Counted from the stretch's first letter, positions 1 to 10,903 are shown. The stretch: 64,000 bases of DNA from Jannaschia seohaensis (GCF_900116765.1 NZ_UETC01000011.1:1-64000); one strand, 5' to 3'. The notes: a model not told the origin generated them from the sequence alone. A program made the numbers and translations.

Positions 1-79
1 GATCGGCTCGATCTGTCGAATGTTCAGCGCAGACGAATGCCGGAACTACCTCCGTCATGCAGGCTATGCGCCTACGTAA
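1..79 (+). mobile_element. IS630-type transposase, C-terminal end only (cut by window start)
   Basis: An open frame enters from the left edge and ends at the TAA at 77-79, giving a tail that reads IGSICRMFSADECRN, then YLRHAGYAPT. This pattern (IGSI, F-x-x-x-E-C-x-N-Y, HAGY) is the usual carboxy terminus of IS630-family DDE transposases. The rest of the gene lies outside the window, so it cannot be said whether the copy is intact. Bases 80-220 between this tail and metF hold no gene I can support. Confidence 0.6.
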
Positions 80-220
80 AGGTCCGCCGCTTTAGCACAC
101 CAGATGCCGCGGGGCAGCCGGCGACACCATCTGGGCCAGAGACAACAAGTAGAACAGCCACATCGCGAGCCGAGGCCACCGCTCCGTAGAGTGGCTCGCC
201 TGCGTCACGCCGCGCCCGGA

Positions 221-1114
221 TCAGCGCCCCAGCAGTCGCGCCAAGGCGAGCGGCAATGGCCAGCGGTTCATCGCGTAGACATGCAGCCACGGGGCCCCGT
301 AGGCGATCAGCCGACGGGCATGTTCGACGGTGGCGACGGCGGACAGGTAAGGCATCAGCTCCGGCGTTTCCTCGCCTTTCGCGAACAGGCGGTCCAGCCA
401 ATCGGGCACGCCTGTCCCGTTCGCCACCGCAAAGGAGCGCACCCGCGTCCACCCTTCCAGCGGCATCACGCCGGGCACGATCGGCGCGTCGATGCCGTGG
501 CGTCCGCAGGTCTCCAGGAACCTGCCATAAGCCGCGGGATCGAGGACGAACTGGCAGATCGCCGCCTTCGCCCCCGCGTCCAGCTTTTCTTTGAGATGCT
601 CGATATCTCCGTCAAGCGTCTCGGCCTCGGGGTGCTTTTCGGGATAGGCGGCAACGGTGATTTCGAAATCGTGACGTGCGGCGAGCGCGGCCACGAGATC
701 AGAAGCATGATCAAAACCCGCAGGTAGCGGCTCGGGCGCGTGTCTCGGTCGGTCGCCGCGGAGCGCGAGGATCCGCGTGATCCCCGCGCCCCACAAAGCG
801 TCGGCGGCGCCCAGCGCCTCGTCCTTCGAGAGCCCGAGCGCGGTCAGATGCGCGGTCACCGGCCGGCCGCTGCGCCGGGCAACCTCGACGGCGGTGTCAT
901 GCGTGCCGGCGCGCGTGCTGCCGCCCGCGCCCATGGTGACCGAAAAGCCGGCCTCCGCAACAGGCGAAAGCCGGTCGACCGTGGTCCAGAGCGCCTCGCG
1001 AAGCTCCGCGCTGCGGGGCGGGAAAAGCTCGAAGCCCAGCGGAACGGCACCTTGCGAGACGAACAGGCGCTGCAGGAGCGCGTCCGTGGGTTCGTCGACG
1101 ATCCGCGCACCCAT
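221..1114 (-). CDS. metF: methylenetetrahydrofolate reductase
   Basis: MetF interconverts 5,10-methylene-THF and 5-methyl-THF using a flavin and NAD(P)H, in the cytoplasm. The product starts with the family's FELFPPR block and carries the barrel motifs VTMGAGGS, ILALRGDRP and AAYPEKHPEA. At about 297 aa it is normal length. The start at 1114 was chosen because a GGGAG-like site lies about 6 nt upstream; an alternative ATG at 1144 overlaps the upstream stop by 11 nt. It lies directly downstream of the GcvT-like demethylase gene, so it probably handles methyl-THF made by that enzyme as well as, or instead of, feeding methionine synthesis. Family assignment is secure; the oxidative direction is inference. 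Confidence 0.93.
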   Translation of the reverse strand: MGARIVDEPTDALLQRLFVSQGAVPLGFELFPPRSAELREALWTTVDRLSPVAEAGFSVTMGAGGSTRAGTHDTAVEVARRSGRPVTAHLTALGLSKDEALGAADALWGAGITRILALRGDRPRHAPEPLPAGFDHASDLVAALAARHDFEITVAAYPEKHPEAETLDGDIEHLKEKLDAGAKAAICQFVLDPAAYGRFLETCGRHGIDAPIVPGVMPLEGWTRVRSFAVANGTGVPDWLDRLFAKGEETPELMPYLSAVATVEHARRLIAYGAPWLHVYAMNRWPLPLALARLLGR

Positions 1115-1133
1115 TTCGCCGGCTCCCGGTCGA

Positions 1134-2453
1134 TCAGCGCACATCGTCGCGGGCCTTGGCGCGGGCGCGTTCGCGTTCGCTCGGATGCGCCGAGGGGCGG
1201 AACGGGACGTCGACGACCTCGGCCTCGACCGGCTGGCCCGACGTTTCGGTATAGGCCTCGGGCAGCTCCACCTTCAGACGCGTGCCGGGCGCCGTCAGCT
1301 CATATGGGACGAAGCCCAATGCGATGTTGTGCCCCAGTTCGGGCGACCACCAGGGCGACGTCACATAGCCCACGCGCCCCTTGCCCGGCGCGGAGATCAA
1401 CCAGAAATCCGGCGCGTAATCGGTGATCGGCGCCCCGCCCATGGCAAGCCCCACCATCTTGAGCTTGAACGGGTATCGTCCGGCTTCGATCTCGGCCCGG
1501 GCCCGTTCGAGAGCGGCGCGCCCAATATAGTCCGCCGCTTTCTCGCGCGGGACCTGATAGGCGAGATTCAGCTGGAAGGGAGAGGTCTCGGCATCCATGT
1601 CCTGCCCCCAGGACAGGATGCCCGCGGCGATCCGGCGGTGATGCGCAGGCGCGATCACCCGCAACCCGTAGCGCGCCCCGTGGCCACGCACGGCATACCA
1701 GACCGCCTCGGCATTCAGCGACGCGTCGCGGACGAAGATCTCATAGCCTTTCTCTCCGGAAAAGCCGGTCTGGCTGACCAGGACGGAACACCCGGCGATC
1801 TCGGTGTCGATCAGCCCGTAATAAGGCAGATCGTGGATCGCCTGTCCGAAGAGATCCGTCATGAAATCCTCGGAGAGCGGCCCCTGGATCTGCAACGGGG
1901 CGACGTCCAGTTCGTCGATCGCCACATCGTATCCCAGACCGACATTGACCCCCTGAAGCCAGAGCATCAGATCGCTATCGGACGCCGAGAACCAGAACTC
2001 GTCCTCGGCCAGCCGCAGGAGGACGGGGTCGTTGACGATGCCGCCCTGCGCGTTGCAGACGATGACGTAGCGGCCGCGCATCGGCGCGATCCTGATGACA
2101 TCGCGGGTGACGACGCGGTTGACGAAGGCCTCGGCATCGGCGCCGCGCACACGGATCTGGCGCTCCACAGCGACGTCCCAGAGGGTCACACGGTTCACCA
2201 GCGCATCATATTCGGCCATTGCGCCGCCATCCTCGGGCCGGACGAAGCCGCGCGGATGGTACATGCGGTTGTAGACGGTGGCGCGCCAGCACCCGGCTTC
2301 GATCGACAGATGCCAGAACGGAGATTTCCGCACCCGGGTCGAGATCAGCATCTGCACCGGGGTCGGGCCGGATTGTCGGAGGTTGCGAGGCACAAGACGG
2401 TCGGACTGATCGACTTGAGGAACGTTGGGATGCGTTCGGTCTCGGGTCATCAT
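1134..2453 (-). CDS. GcvT/DmdA-like tetrahydrofolate-dependent demethylase
   Basis: A 439-aa member of the aminomethyltransferase (GcvT) fold. It has WDVAVERQIRV near the N-terminus, a central QGP motif (PLQIQGPLSED), the SGEKGYEIFV block and a C-terminal barrel region (GRVGYVTSPWW). The length and the metF neighbour fit the THF-dependent demethylases (DmdA for dimethylsulfoniopropionate, LigM for vanillate) better than the glycine-cleavage T protein, and no gcvH or gcvP is nearby. These enzymes move a methyl group from substrate to THF. The start at 2453 was chosen for a GAGGAGG site about 8 nt upstream; the frame stays open to 2510. The substrate cannot be told from sequence alone. Confidence 0.78.
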   Translation of the reverse strand: MMTRDRTHPNVPQVDQSDRLVPRNLRQSGPTPVQMLISTRVRKSPFWHLSIEAGCWRATVYNRMYHPRGFVRPEDGGAMAEYDALVNRVTLWDVAVERQIRVRGADAEAFVNRVVTRDVIRIAPMRGRYVIVCNAQGGIVNDPVLLRLAEDEFWFSASDSDLMLWLQGVNVGLGYDVAIDELDVAPLQIQGPLSEDFMTDLFGQAIHDLPYYGLIDTEIAGCSVLVSQTGFSGEKGYEIFVRDASLNAEAVWYAVRGHGARYGLRVIAPAHHRRIAAGILSWGQDMDAETSPFQLNLAYQVPREKAADYIGRAALERARAEIEAGRYPFKLKMVGLAMGGAPITDYAPDFWLISAPGKGRVGYVTSPWWSPELGHNIALGFVPYELTAPGTRLKVELPEAYTETSGQPVEAEVVDVPFRPSAHPSERERARAKARDDVR

Positions 2454-2704
2454 CACGGAGCCTCCTCTTCGACTCAGTGACAGCTTGAAGACCGCGCAAC
2501 CCTGGCGCAACCGAGGGTGTCCGGTCGGCGCTCATGGCCGATGCTGAAGGTATCACGGTTTCATGGAGGGTTGCGGAATAGAGAACTCTAGCGGCTCGAG
2601 TTGGCGCCTTTCGCGGCCGACGGAGGAGAGATGACGCCGCTGCACGCCGCGCCTGGGGGGCGGACTTCCCCTTTCCTGTCCTGCGCTCTTCGGCTTGGCG
2701 CAAG

Positions 2705-3090
2705 GTGGGCGGCCAGGCCCTCGACTGCCAGGCGGCCTCTGAGGCCGCAGCGAAGGCCGATGGGGCGGAGACGGGCGAGCAGTTCCAGCCCCCTATCCTG
2801 TTTCAGGCGCAGTCAAAATCCAAGATCGACCCCGACAGGCCGACGCCCGACCGCGTCGCGCTGTTCCTGACAGACGACAAGCGCATCCACCGCGACGAGA
2901 TCACCATTCGCGTGACGGGACCCGCCGAGTTGGACCAGATCGACGACATCTCCGCCCCTCCTGGCCCGCGCGCTACGTCATCACGGTGCAGAAGCCGCGA
3001 GAGCGCTGGGACTGTCCCTTCACCTTCGATGCTCTTGCCAAGAGACTTGCCGAAATCTCGCCTGATCGTTCGTCGCCCCATGCGCGTTGA
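2705..3090 (+). pseudogene. frameshifted unknown gene
   Basis: Two reading frames join into one plausible protein. The first runs from 2705 through VALFLTDDKRIHRDEITIRV to about 2960. The second, one base out of phase, continues from 2962 with WPARYVITVQKPRERWDCPF and ends at the TGA at 3088-3090. Both stretches look coding, which suggests a single-base indel near 2960. I do not recognise the family. It sits among mobile-element scraps, so it is probably decaying cargo. The stretch 2454-2704 before it holds no gene I can support. Confidence 0.35.
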
Positions 3091-3193
3091 CGTTTGACAA
3101 CCCACGCTTGTCTTTGCGGGCTTCGGTGATGACGACCGAGATCCCCCACAAGCCCGTGATCAGCGGCGCAAGTGCGCTCCACATGCCAGGAAA

Positions 3194-3556
3194 ATGGTCA
3201 TAGCCACCGCCATCAAGCATTGCTTCGCGTACAGGGAAGATCAGGTAGTGGGTGGGTTCCCCAACGCGCTGTCCCAGAAGCACCGAAAGCGCATCGAAGA
3301 GCCCTTCGGATGGGCCAAGACCATCGCCGGCATGGCGCAGACCGTCTACCGCGGCCTCGAACGCGTCCGCTCCCGCTTCATCCTGGCGATGGCCGCCAGC
3401 AACCCCGCCCGGCTGCCACGGCTTCTCGCCGGGTAATGGCGACGAGGCAGAGCGGGCGGCTCGGACCACAGCGCAATGAGATCGAGCGCACCACCCAGAC
3501 ATCTGACGGACCGGAAAGCCGTCCCGCGAAGCCGACTTCTTCAGCAGCCTGTTAAT
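3194..3556 (+). mobile_element. IS5-type transposase remnant with right end
   Basis: The frame 3194-3436 encodes about 80 residues including KRIEEPFGWAKTIAG and a YRGLERVRSRF block ending ARLPRLLAG. This is the usual C-terminal end of IS5-superfamily DDE transposases. The N-terminal catalytic part is missing, and sequence just upstream does not continue the protein. About 100 bp after the stop, the text TTCTTCAGCAGCCTGTTA (about 3537-3554) resembles the terminal inverted repeat of such elements, so it likely marks the right end of a truncated insertion. Confidence 0.6.
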
Positions 3557-3689
3557 TATACCCAAGGACGCCGAAGACTACACGGGTATCACGATCCAAC
3601 GCAGGCCGATCCTAAGCCTCGCGAGACGCCCCAACCGAAGTCACACCATTCAGGCGAGAAGGCCCCTTTGGGTTCCGCCCGCCCACGCT

Positions 3690-4204
3690 TTAACCGAAGT
3701 AGAGGACAGGGCGCTGCGGCGGCTCTGGTACGATGCGCCGTCCTGGCAGCCCGGCCTGGCAGAACGGGGGATGCGCGCAATGCTTCGACTCCATGTCCGA
3801 ACCTGCCACCATCGCCAGCCGATGCCACGCTGAAGAGCTATCCGTTGTTCGGAAGACCATGACATCGTCCAGGCCGAACGCAGGAGGCCCCTCGAATGTC
3901 GCGATAGCACGCAATACTCGTGGTCCGCTCGGGCCGTCGATATCGACGGACAGCGCCTTCGTACGAACGTTGAACGAAGCGGCTCCGTCCCACAGCAGCC
4001 CGAGGACGTCAGACTTGTCCAGCAACCGCAAGTCGACGCGGCCATTCCCTAACCCAAAGACCTGATCGTCCTGCACCAGTTTGCCGTCCGCCTCGAACTT
4101 CGTGATTATGGCATCTGAAGCGGTATCCGTGCGAAGAAACGCGAACAGGTCCGCCCCTGCCCCGCCGGTCATGCTATCAGCCCCCCCGCCGGAGGCGAGG
4201 ATGC
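3690..4204 (-). pseudogene. C-terminal fragment of an RTX (haemolysin-type) calcium-binding protein
   Basis: On the minus strand from about 4204 the frame reads GGGADSMTGGAGADLFAF. That is the last glycine-rich RTX nonapeptide plus the start of the conserved post-repeat domain, followed by a D-rich region (VQDDQVFGLGNGRVDLRLLD). RTX proteins are exported by type I secretion through a C-terminal signal. Only the very end remains: no repeats, catalytic domain or start codon precede it, and bases 4205-4496 contain nothing that continues it. It is best read as a broken gene in a mobile-element graveyard. Confidence 0.55.
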
Positions 4205-4496
4205 AGCCGACGCTTGGACACGGCCATGGCGGTCTCGGCACATGCCCGAGACTAGGTTCATCGCCGATGGCGGCCGCTGGCGAAGCGCAGCCAGCTTTCG
4301 AGATCCGAAGACGCGCTGGATCACTCCGGACGAGACGGTCGCGGCATCGACGGCCTGGCATGCGTGCGCGGCTTGATCGATCTCAAATTCAACCGTCAGA
4401 GAGCCCGTTACCCTTTGGGACGGCACGTCTGGTTCTGACCTTTGTGGGACCGTCGTCGAGGGATCCGGGCCAGTCCGGCTGGATGGGAGTTTATAA

Positions 4497-4931
4497 ATGG
4501 TGCTGAAGCTGACTTGTTTGGCCTGCGGCCAGGGCAACCGGCTGCCGGAGAACCGCCTGAACGAAGGCCCGAAATGCGCCACCTGCGGGGCGCGTCTGAT
4601 CTCCGACGGACCCGTGGAGGTGTCGCTCGACGTTCTGAAAAAGGCCGAGAGAACAGATGATCTGCCGCTCGTGGTCGATTTCTGGGCGGCTTGGTGCGGC
4701 CCGTGCCGCATGATGGCTCCGGAATTCGCCAAGGCGGCGAAGCAGCTCAAGGGGCGGGCCCGTTTCGTCAAACTCGACACCGAAGCCTATCCGGAATCGG
4801 GGAGCCGCTACGGCATCCGGGGCATCCCTCTGCTGGTAGCGTTTCGTCGAGGCCGCGAAATCGGACGCCGCGCCGGGGCCATGCCTTCAAGCGATATTAT
4901 CGGTTGGCTCGGCGAAGACGCCAAGGTCTAG
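4497..4931 (+). CDS. trxC: thioredoxin 2 (TrxC type)
   Basis: A 144-aa cytoplasmic thiol-disulfide oxidoreductase. An N-terminal zinc ribbon (C7-x2-C10 and C27-x2-C30) precedes a thioredoxin domain with the active site WCGPC at residues 66-70 and the cis-proline motif GIRGIPLLV. The zinc ribbon separates TrxC from TrxA and is associated with oxidative-stress roles. A GGGAG site lies about 8 nt before the ATG. It lies 17 nt upstream of the cbpA-type gene, which suggests a small protein-quality operon. Confidence 0.93.
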   Translation: MVLKLTCLACGQGNRLPENRLNEGPKCATCGARLISDGPVEVSLDVLKKAERTDDLPLVVDFWAAWCGPCRMMAPEFAKAAKQLKGRARFVKLDTEAYPESGSRYGIRGIPLLVAFRRGREIGRRAGAMPSSDIIGWLGEDAKV

Positions 4932-4948
4932 GAATGTGAAGGCCCGCC

Positions 4949-5902
4949 ATGAGCAACGACCCCTACGACATCCTCGGCGTTTCGAAAGACGCCTCTCAGG
5001 ACGAGATCAAAAAGGCCTATCGTCGGCTTGCCAAGTCGCTGCACCCGGACCTTCACCCCGACGACCCTGGAAAGCAGGCTGAATTCCAAGCGGTCTCTGC
5101 GGCCTACGATCTGCTGCGCGACGCGGAGAAGAGGCGGCGCTTCGATGCCGGTGAGATCGACGCGTCCGGGCAAGAACGGCCACAGCCGCATTATTACCAC
5201 CACTACGCCAGCGAGAATGAGGGGCGGCGCTATGACGGCGGTCCGCGCTACGAGGGATTTTCCGGTGGGTTCGGTCGCGGCACCGAAGACATGTCCGACC
5301 TGTATTCGGAGCTCTTCGGGCGGCGCGCACGCGGCGGTGGCACGACCCACCAAGAGTTCCACCGCAGAGGCCCCGATCTGCGGTACCATCTCTCGGTCGA
5401 TTTTCTCGACGCCGTCCGGGGCGCGAAGCGTACCGTCACCATGCCGGATGGCCGCTCCATCGAACTGACCGTCCCGGCCGGGGTCTCGGATGGCCAGGTT
5501 CTCCGGCTGCGCGGCAAGGGCGGGCCCGGAAATGGGGACGGGCCGCCGGGCGACGCGTTCGTGACGATCGCCGTCAAGCCGCATCCTGTCTTCAGTCGCG
5601 ACGGGGACAATATCGAGATGGAGTTGCCCATCACGGTCGACGAGGCGGTGCTGGGCCACAAGGTCGATGTGCCGACAGTTTCCGGCCCCGTTTCCATGAC
5701 GATCCCGGAGGGGGCGTCCTCGGGTCAGCGCTTGCGGCTCAAGGGAAAGGGCGTGCAGCGCCGCAACGGGTCCGGCGATCAGATGGTGCGGTTGAAGATC
5801 GTCCTGCCCAAGAAGATCGACGACGAAATGCGACGTCTTGCGGAGCGCTGGCGCAAGGCGTCGGATTTTGACCCACGTGCGGATCTCAGGAGGATGACAT
5901 GA
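4949..5902 (+). CDS. cbpA: CbpA-type DnaJ co-chaperone
   Basis: A 317-aa J-domain protein. The J domain covers about residues 5-70 with HPD at 32-34. A Gly/Tyr/Arg-rich linker follows, then two C-terminal substrate-binding beta domains (DLRYHLSVDFLDAVRGAKR; PITVDEAVLGHKVDVPT). There is no CXXCXGXG zinc finger, so it is class II (CbpA/DjlB-like) rather than DnaJ. J proteins stimulate DnaK ATPase and deliver clients. Its stop overlaps the start of the next gene (ATGA), a sign of translational coupling with its likely modulator. Confidence 0.9.
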   Translation: MSNDPYDILGVSKDASQDEIKKAYRRLAKSLHPDLHPDDPGKQAEFQAVSAAYDLLRDAEKRRRFDAGEIDASGQERPQPHYYHHYASENEGRRYDGGPRYEGFSGGFGRGTEDMSDLYSELFGRRARGGGTTHQEFHRRGPDLRYHLSVDFLDAVRGAKRTVTMPDGRSIELTVPAGVSDGQVLRLRGKGGPGNGDGPPGDAFVTIAVKPHPVFSRDGDNIEMELPITVDEAVLGHKVDVPTVSGPVSMTIPEGASSGQRLRLKGKGVQRRNGSGDQMVRLKIVLPKKIDDEMRRLAERWRKASDFDPRADLRRMT

Positions 5903-6291
5903 GCATTGACGAACGGGGCGTGGTGGCCCGCGTCGAGCGGGTCACACTGCGCGAATTGCGGTTCTGGGTCCGCGAGGGCTGGGTCCGTCCGGCCCATGCC
6001 AGTACGGGTCCGGTCTTCGACGAGATCGACATCGCGCGCGTGCGCCTGCTGTGCGATTTGCGAAAGGAGATGGCGGTTCCGAACGACGCGGTGCCAGTCG
6101 TGCTGACCCTCATCGACCATCTGCACAGGGTGCGGCGCGATCTGCGTCACCTCACCGAGGCGCTGGAGGAGCAGCCAGCGGAGATACGCGAGACCATGAT
6201 CGCGAGCGTCCGCCGTCGGGCATCGGAAGGCGACACCATGCAGGAAGATGTCGGCACAGGTGCGGGCGCACAACAAAGCGGTTCGCCCTGA
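5899..6291 (+). CDS. cbpM: CbpM-like chaperone modulator
   Basis: A 130-aa protein with a MerR-like helix-turn-helix-type start (VTLRELRFWVREGWVRPA) and a helical tail (RRDLRHLTEALEEQPAEI). CbpM binds the J domain of CbpA and inhibits it in enterobacteria. The ATGA overlap with the upstream J-protein gene strongly supports that pairing here. The last 20 or so residues are low-complexity. A DNA-binding MerR-family regulator is the alternative, but the context favours CbpM. Confidence 0.75.
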   Translation: MSIDERGVVARVERVTLRELRFWVREGWVRPAHASTGPVFDEIDIARVRLLCDLRKEMAVPNDAVPVVLTLIDHLHRVRRDLRHLTEALEEQPAEIRETMIASVRRRASEGDTMQEDVGTGAGAQQSGSP

Positions 6292-6479
6292 CGCAGGACC
6301 CCGAGGCACGACGCAGAGCGTCAGCAGAGTCCTCCGCTGAATGACGCGTTGCCGGCCACGTCTTGCGCAGGGTGCGACGCGCGGCACCGTCCGGTTCCAA
6401 GAAAGTGGCAAGCCCTCATTGCCGCCAATCGGCGATGCCGGCTCACCTGTCCGCCAGCTTCGGAAACGCCGCGCGAGGT

Positions 6480-6660
6480 TAGCGTCCCGCCTCTGAAGGC
6501 TGGCTTCCTCCTAGAAAGAGGCGCCCAAGCCGCTCGGAGGGGCCAGAAATGCCCCCGAAGAAGCACAAGCCCGAAACGATCGCGACCAGGCTTCGGCAGG
6601 TCGCCATGTTGGTGTCGCACGCCCACTCAGCGGCCGAGATCCCCCGCTCGATCGCCCAGC
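6480..6660 (+). mobile_element. IS3-family OrfA fragment
   Basis: The frame beginning at 6549 reads MPPKKHKPETIATRLRQVAM, then LVSHAHSAAEIPRSI. This closely resembles the first 35 residues of IS3-family OrfA proteins (helix-turn-helix transposase subunit). After about residue 35 the match stops, and no OrfB catalytic domain follows. Bases 6292-6479 upstream of it hold no recognisable gene. It appears to be a short remnant of an insertion sequence. Confidence 0.5.
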
Positions 6661-6805
6661 CGCATGCGGTCCCGGTCCCGGTCGGGCAGGACCGACCTCT
6701 TGCCGCCTCCGCAGCGCCAGACATCGATGGAGAGGTTACCGTAGTCTCCACCACCTCGGTCAGCCTGACGAGATCGTCGCGTTGCCGTACCGCACGTTGT
6801 GCCCT

Positions 6806-6955
6806 CTACATGGCGACCACCGCATATCTCGTGCGGAGCGAATACATGATCCGGTTTGCGTTGTAGGGAGCGGACAGGTCGCTCGGAACCCGACGCGAGT
6901 GGTAAAAGATGCCCTCTTTCACGAACGTGTACGGGGCAGCTTTGATCTCCGGCAT
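6806..6955 (-). pseudogene. N-terminal 49 codons of a tyrosine recombinase (integrase)
   Basis: A short minus-strand frame starts at 6955 with a GGAGG site a few bases upstream and ends at a stop at 6806-6808. It reads MPEIKAAPYTFVKEGIFYHS, then RRVPSDLSAPYN and MYSLRTRYAVVAM. The pattern 'YTFVKEGIFYxSRRVPxDL...SLRTR' is typical of the SAM-like N-terminus of phage/island integrases. The catalytic domain is absent, so this is a truncated relic. A partial tRNA-Phe 3' end lies about 60 bp upstream (7015-7063), the same arrangement as the intact integrase at 10956-12320. Confidence 0.6.
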
Positions 6956-7014
6956 GATCTCCACCTCCAGCTCTCTGTAGAGAAATATGATTAGGATCAG
7001 TATCTTTAATCAGG

Positions 7015-7063
7015 AAAGTGGTGCCCGGGGCCCAAATCGTACCACCGGCAAGAGGCTTTTCAA
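7015..7063 (-). repeat. decayed tRNA-Phe 3'-end copy (candidate att site)
   Basis: This 49-bp stretch aligns with the 3' part of the intact tRNA-Phe gene at 12415-12490 in the same orientation. They share AAGTGGTGCCCGGGG, then ATCG, ACCACCG, GAGG and TTTTCAAT, with scattered differences between. There is no matching 5' half, so it is not a tRNA gene. Direct copies of a tRNA 3' end are what site-specific island integration leaves behind. From here to the katG terminator (7064-7328) I see nothing coding. Confidence 0.6.
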
Positions 7064-7328
7064 TTGGTCTGTCGATCCGCGCGCCCTGTTTCAGGATCGC
7101 TCAACCTGCAACCTAGCCGATTGAAAACTTTTACCTGCGCGCTTGGCAGATCGTTTCGACCCGTCTCACGCCGGAGCGTTCAAGCACGTCGCTCCTGCTA
7201 CCCCAGCGATACCCAAGACGAAGTCACCCCTCTGCGGACTGGTCAGACCTAGTTTCTCTTCGTCTCGACCGATGCTCCCTGCGTGAGGCGGAAGATCAGG
7301 CGGATTTGGGTTCATTCAGAGAAGATGA

Positions 7329-7358
7329 GGTCTGGGCAGCGCTCGGGCTGCCCAGACC
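7329..7358 (-). terminator. hairpin downstream of katG
   Basis: A perfect 12-bp stem (GGTCTGGGCAGC / GCTGCCCAGACC) with a 6-nt loop lies 10 bp beyond the katG stop codon. No long T-run follows in the katG direction, so it may terminate transcription weakly or stabilise the mRNA end. Confidence 0.6.
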
Positions 7359-7368
7359 ATGCCTGCGA

Positions 7369-9660
<2,292 letters not shown>

Positions 9661-10620
9661 ATGAACGGCATTACCCTGAAACAGCTCCGCTACTTCGAAA
9701 CCCTGGCCCGGCATCAGCATTTCGGACGTGCGGCAGAGGCCTGTGCGATATCCCAACCGGCCTTGTCGATGCAGATCAAGCAATTGGAGGAGATGTTCCA
9801 TGCCCCCCTCGTGGAACGGGGCGCTCGGCACATACGGCTGACCTCTCTGGGAGAGCGATTGCTGCGCAAGGCGCGGGAGATCCTGCTCGCGGTCGAGGAA
9901 CTCGACGATCTCGCCCGGGTCGGGCGCGGGCCGTTGGCGGGGCGGCTCCGGCTTGGGGTGATCCCGACCGTCGCGCCGTATCTCCTGCCCGCGATCATCT
10001 CCGCCCTGTCATCCCGATTCCCCGACCTCGACCTCGAATTGCGAGAGGCCGTGACCCGCTCGCTCATCCACGATCTGCAGGAAGGCCGGCTCGATATTGC
10101 CGTGGTCGCCTTGCCCGTGTCGGAGCCGACACTGACGGAGTTTGCCCTGTTCGAGGAGGATTTCGTTCTGGTCCGCCCGGCTGATGACGCAGGCAAACCG
10201 ATCCCGACCCCACGGACACTGCAGACGATGAAACTCCTCCTGCTCGAAGAGGGGCACTGTTTTCGCGACCAGGCCCTGACGTTTTGCCAAATCTCCGAAA
10301 GCCGCCCGCGTCAGCTGATGGAAGGCAACTCGCTATCCACCCTCGTGCAGATGGTCGGGGCCGGCATAGGTCTGACGCTGATCCCCGAGATGGCCGTCGA
10401 GCTGGAAACGCGCTCGGCGAAGGTCGCGATCGACCGGTTCCCCGCGCCACGGCCCTCCCGCAAGATCGGCATGATCTGGCGGACAAGCAACCCGCTGTCG
10501 GACCAGCTTATGCAGATCGGGGCAATCATACGTGCGGTCGGCAGACCCGAGGCTGGGATCGTGAAAGTCAGAGACGCCAAGCCATCCCGGCCGTCTGGTT
10601 TGACCCCGCTGATAAGCTGA
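9661..10620 (+). CDS. oxyR: OxyR-type peroxide-sensing LysR regulator
   Basis: A 319-aa LysR-family activator with an N-terminal winged helix (LKQLRYFETLARHQHFGRAA) and a C-terminal sensor domain. The redox pair of OxyR is present: C200 in LLEEGHCFRDQ and C209 in ALTFCQ, matching E. coli C199/C208 in spacing. That distinguishes it from generic LysR proteins. Peroxide forms the disulfide and switches the tetramer to its activating state. Divergent katG is the obvious target. The last 20 or so residues (KPSRPSGLTPLIS) are probably an unstructured tail. Confidence 0.93.
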   Translation: MNGITLKQLRYFETLARHQHFGRAAEACAISQPALSMQIKQLEEMFHAPLVERGARHIRLTSLGERLLRKAREILLAVEELDDLARVGRGPLAGRLRLGVIPTVAPYLLPAIISALSSRFPDLDLELREAVTRSLIHDLQEGRLDIAVVALPVSEPTLTEFALFEEDFVLVRPADDAGKPIPTPRTLQTMKLLLLEEGHCFRDQALTFCQISESRPRQLMEGNSLSTLVQMVGAGIGLTLIPEMAVELETRSAKVAIDRFPAPRPSRKIGMIWRTSNPLSDQLMQIGAIIRAVGRPEAGIVKVRDAKPSRPSGLTPLIS

Positions 10621-10741
10621 GAAGCCGCGCCGACAGGGAGGCGTGGCCGAAAGAAATCCTTCAGTGACACCGCCGTCGGTACGGACCTGACGACGAAGGG
10701 GCCATTCGGAATGGCGCGATGGCGGCCGCCCTCAATGGCGT

Positions 10742-10903
10742 AACGTGGTTCTGGCCGGCGCTCTGGACTTCGAAGCGAGTGAGAATTTCGAGATCACTGT
10801 CGAGGTCTCGGACGGCGCTCTGACCGCGCTGCAGACATTCACCATCGAAGTCGAGGACGTGAACGAGGCGCCCCCCAAGGCGGGCCTGCTGACCTTCTCG
10901 TGA
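10742..10903 (+). pseudogene. cadherin-like domain fragment of a large surface protein
   Basis: An open frame with no start codon reads LDFEASENFEITVEVSDGAL, then TALQTFTIEVEDVNEAPP, and stops at 10901-10903. 'LDFE..x..ITVEVSDG...TFTIEVxDVNEAP' is the hallmark of calcium-dependent cadherin-type repeats in bacterial adhesins and RTX giants. Only one repeat-sized piece remains, so this is an orphan fragment. It lies between oxyR and the integrase stop; the remaining bases from 10621 hold nothing else recognisable. Confidence 0.6.

Noticed and set aside
777-2480. 567-codon open frame on the plus strand
   Set aside because: Complement of metF and the demethylase gene; no recognisable domain.
4237-4371. 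44-codon plus-strand frame (MPETRFIADGGRW...) between the RTX fragment and trxC
   Set aside because: Readable and without stops, but too short, with no ribosome site and no family match I can name.
7015-7063. second tRNA-Phe gene
   Set aside because: Only the 3' part is present, with mismatches in the T stem and no 5' acceptor strand or D arm, so it was called a remnant or att-like site instead.
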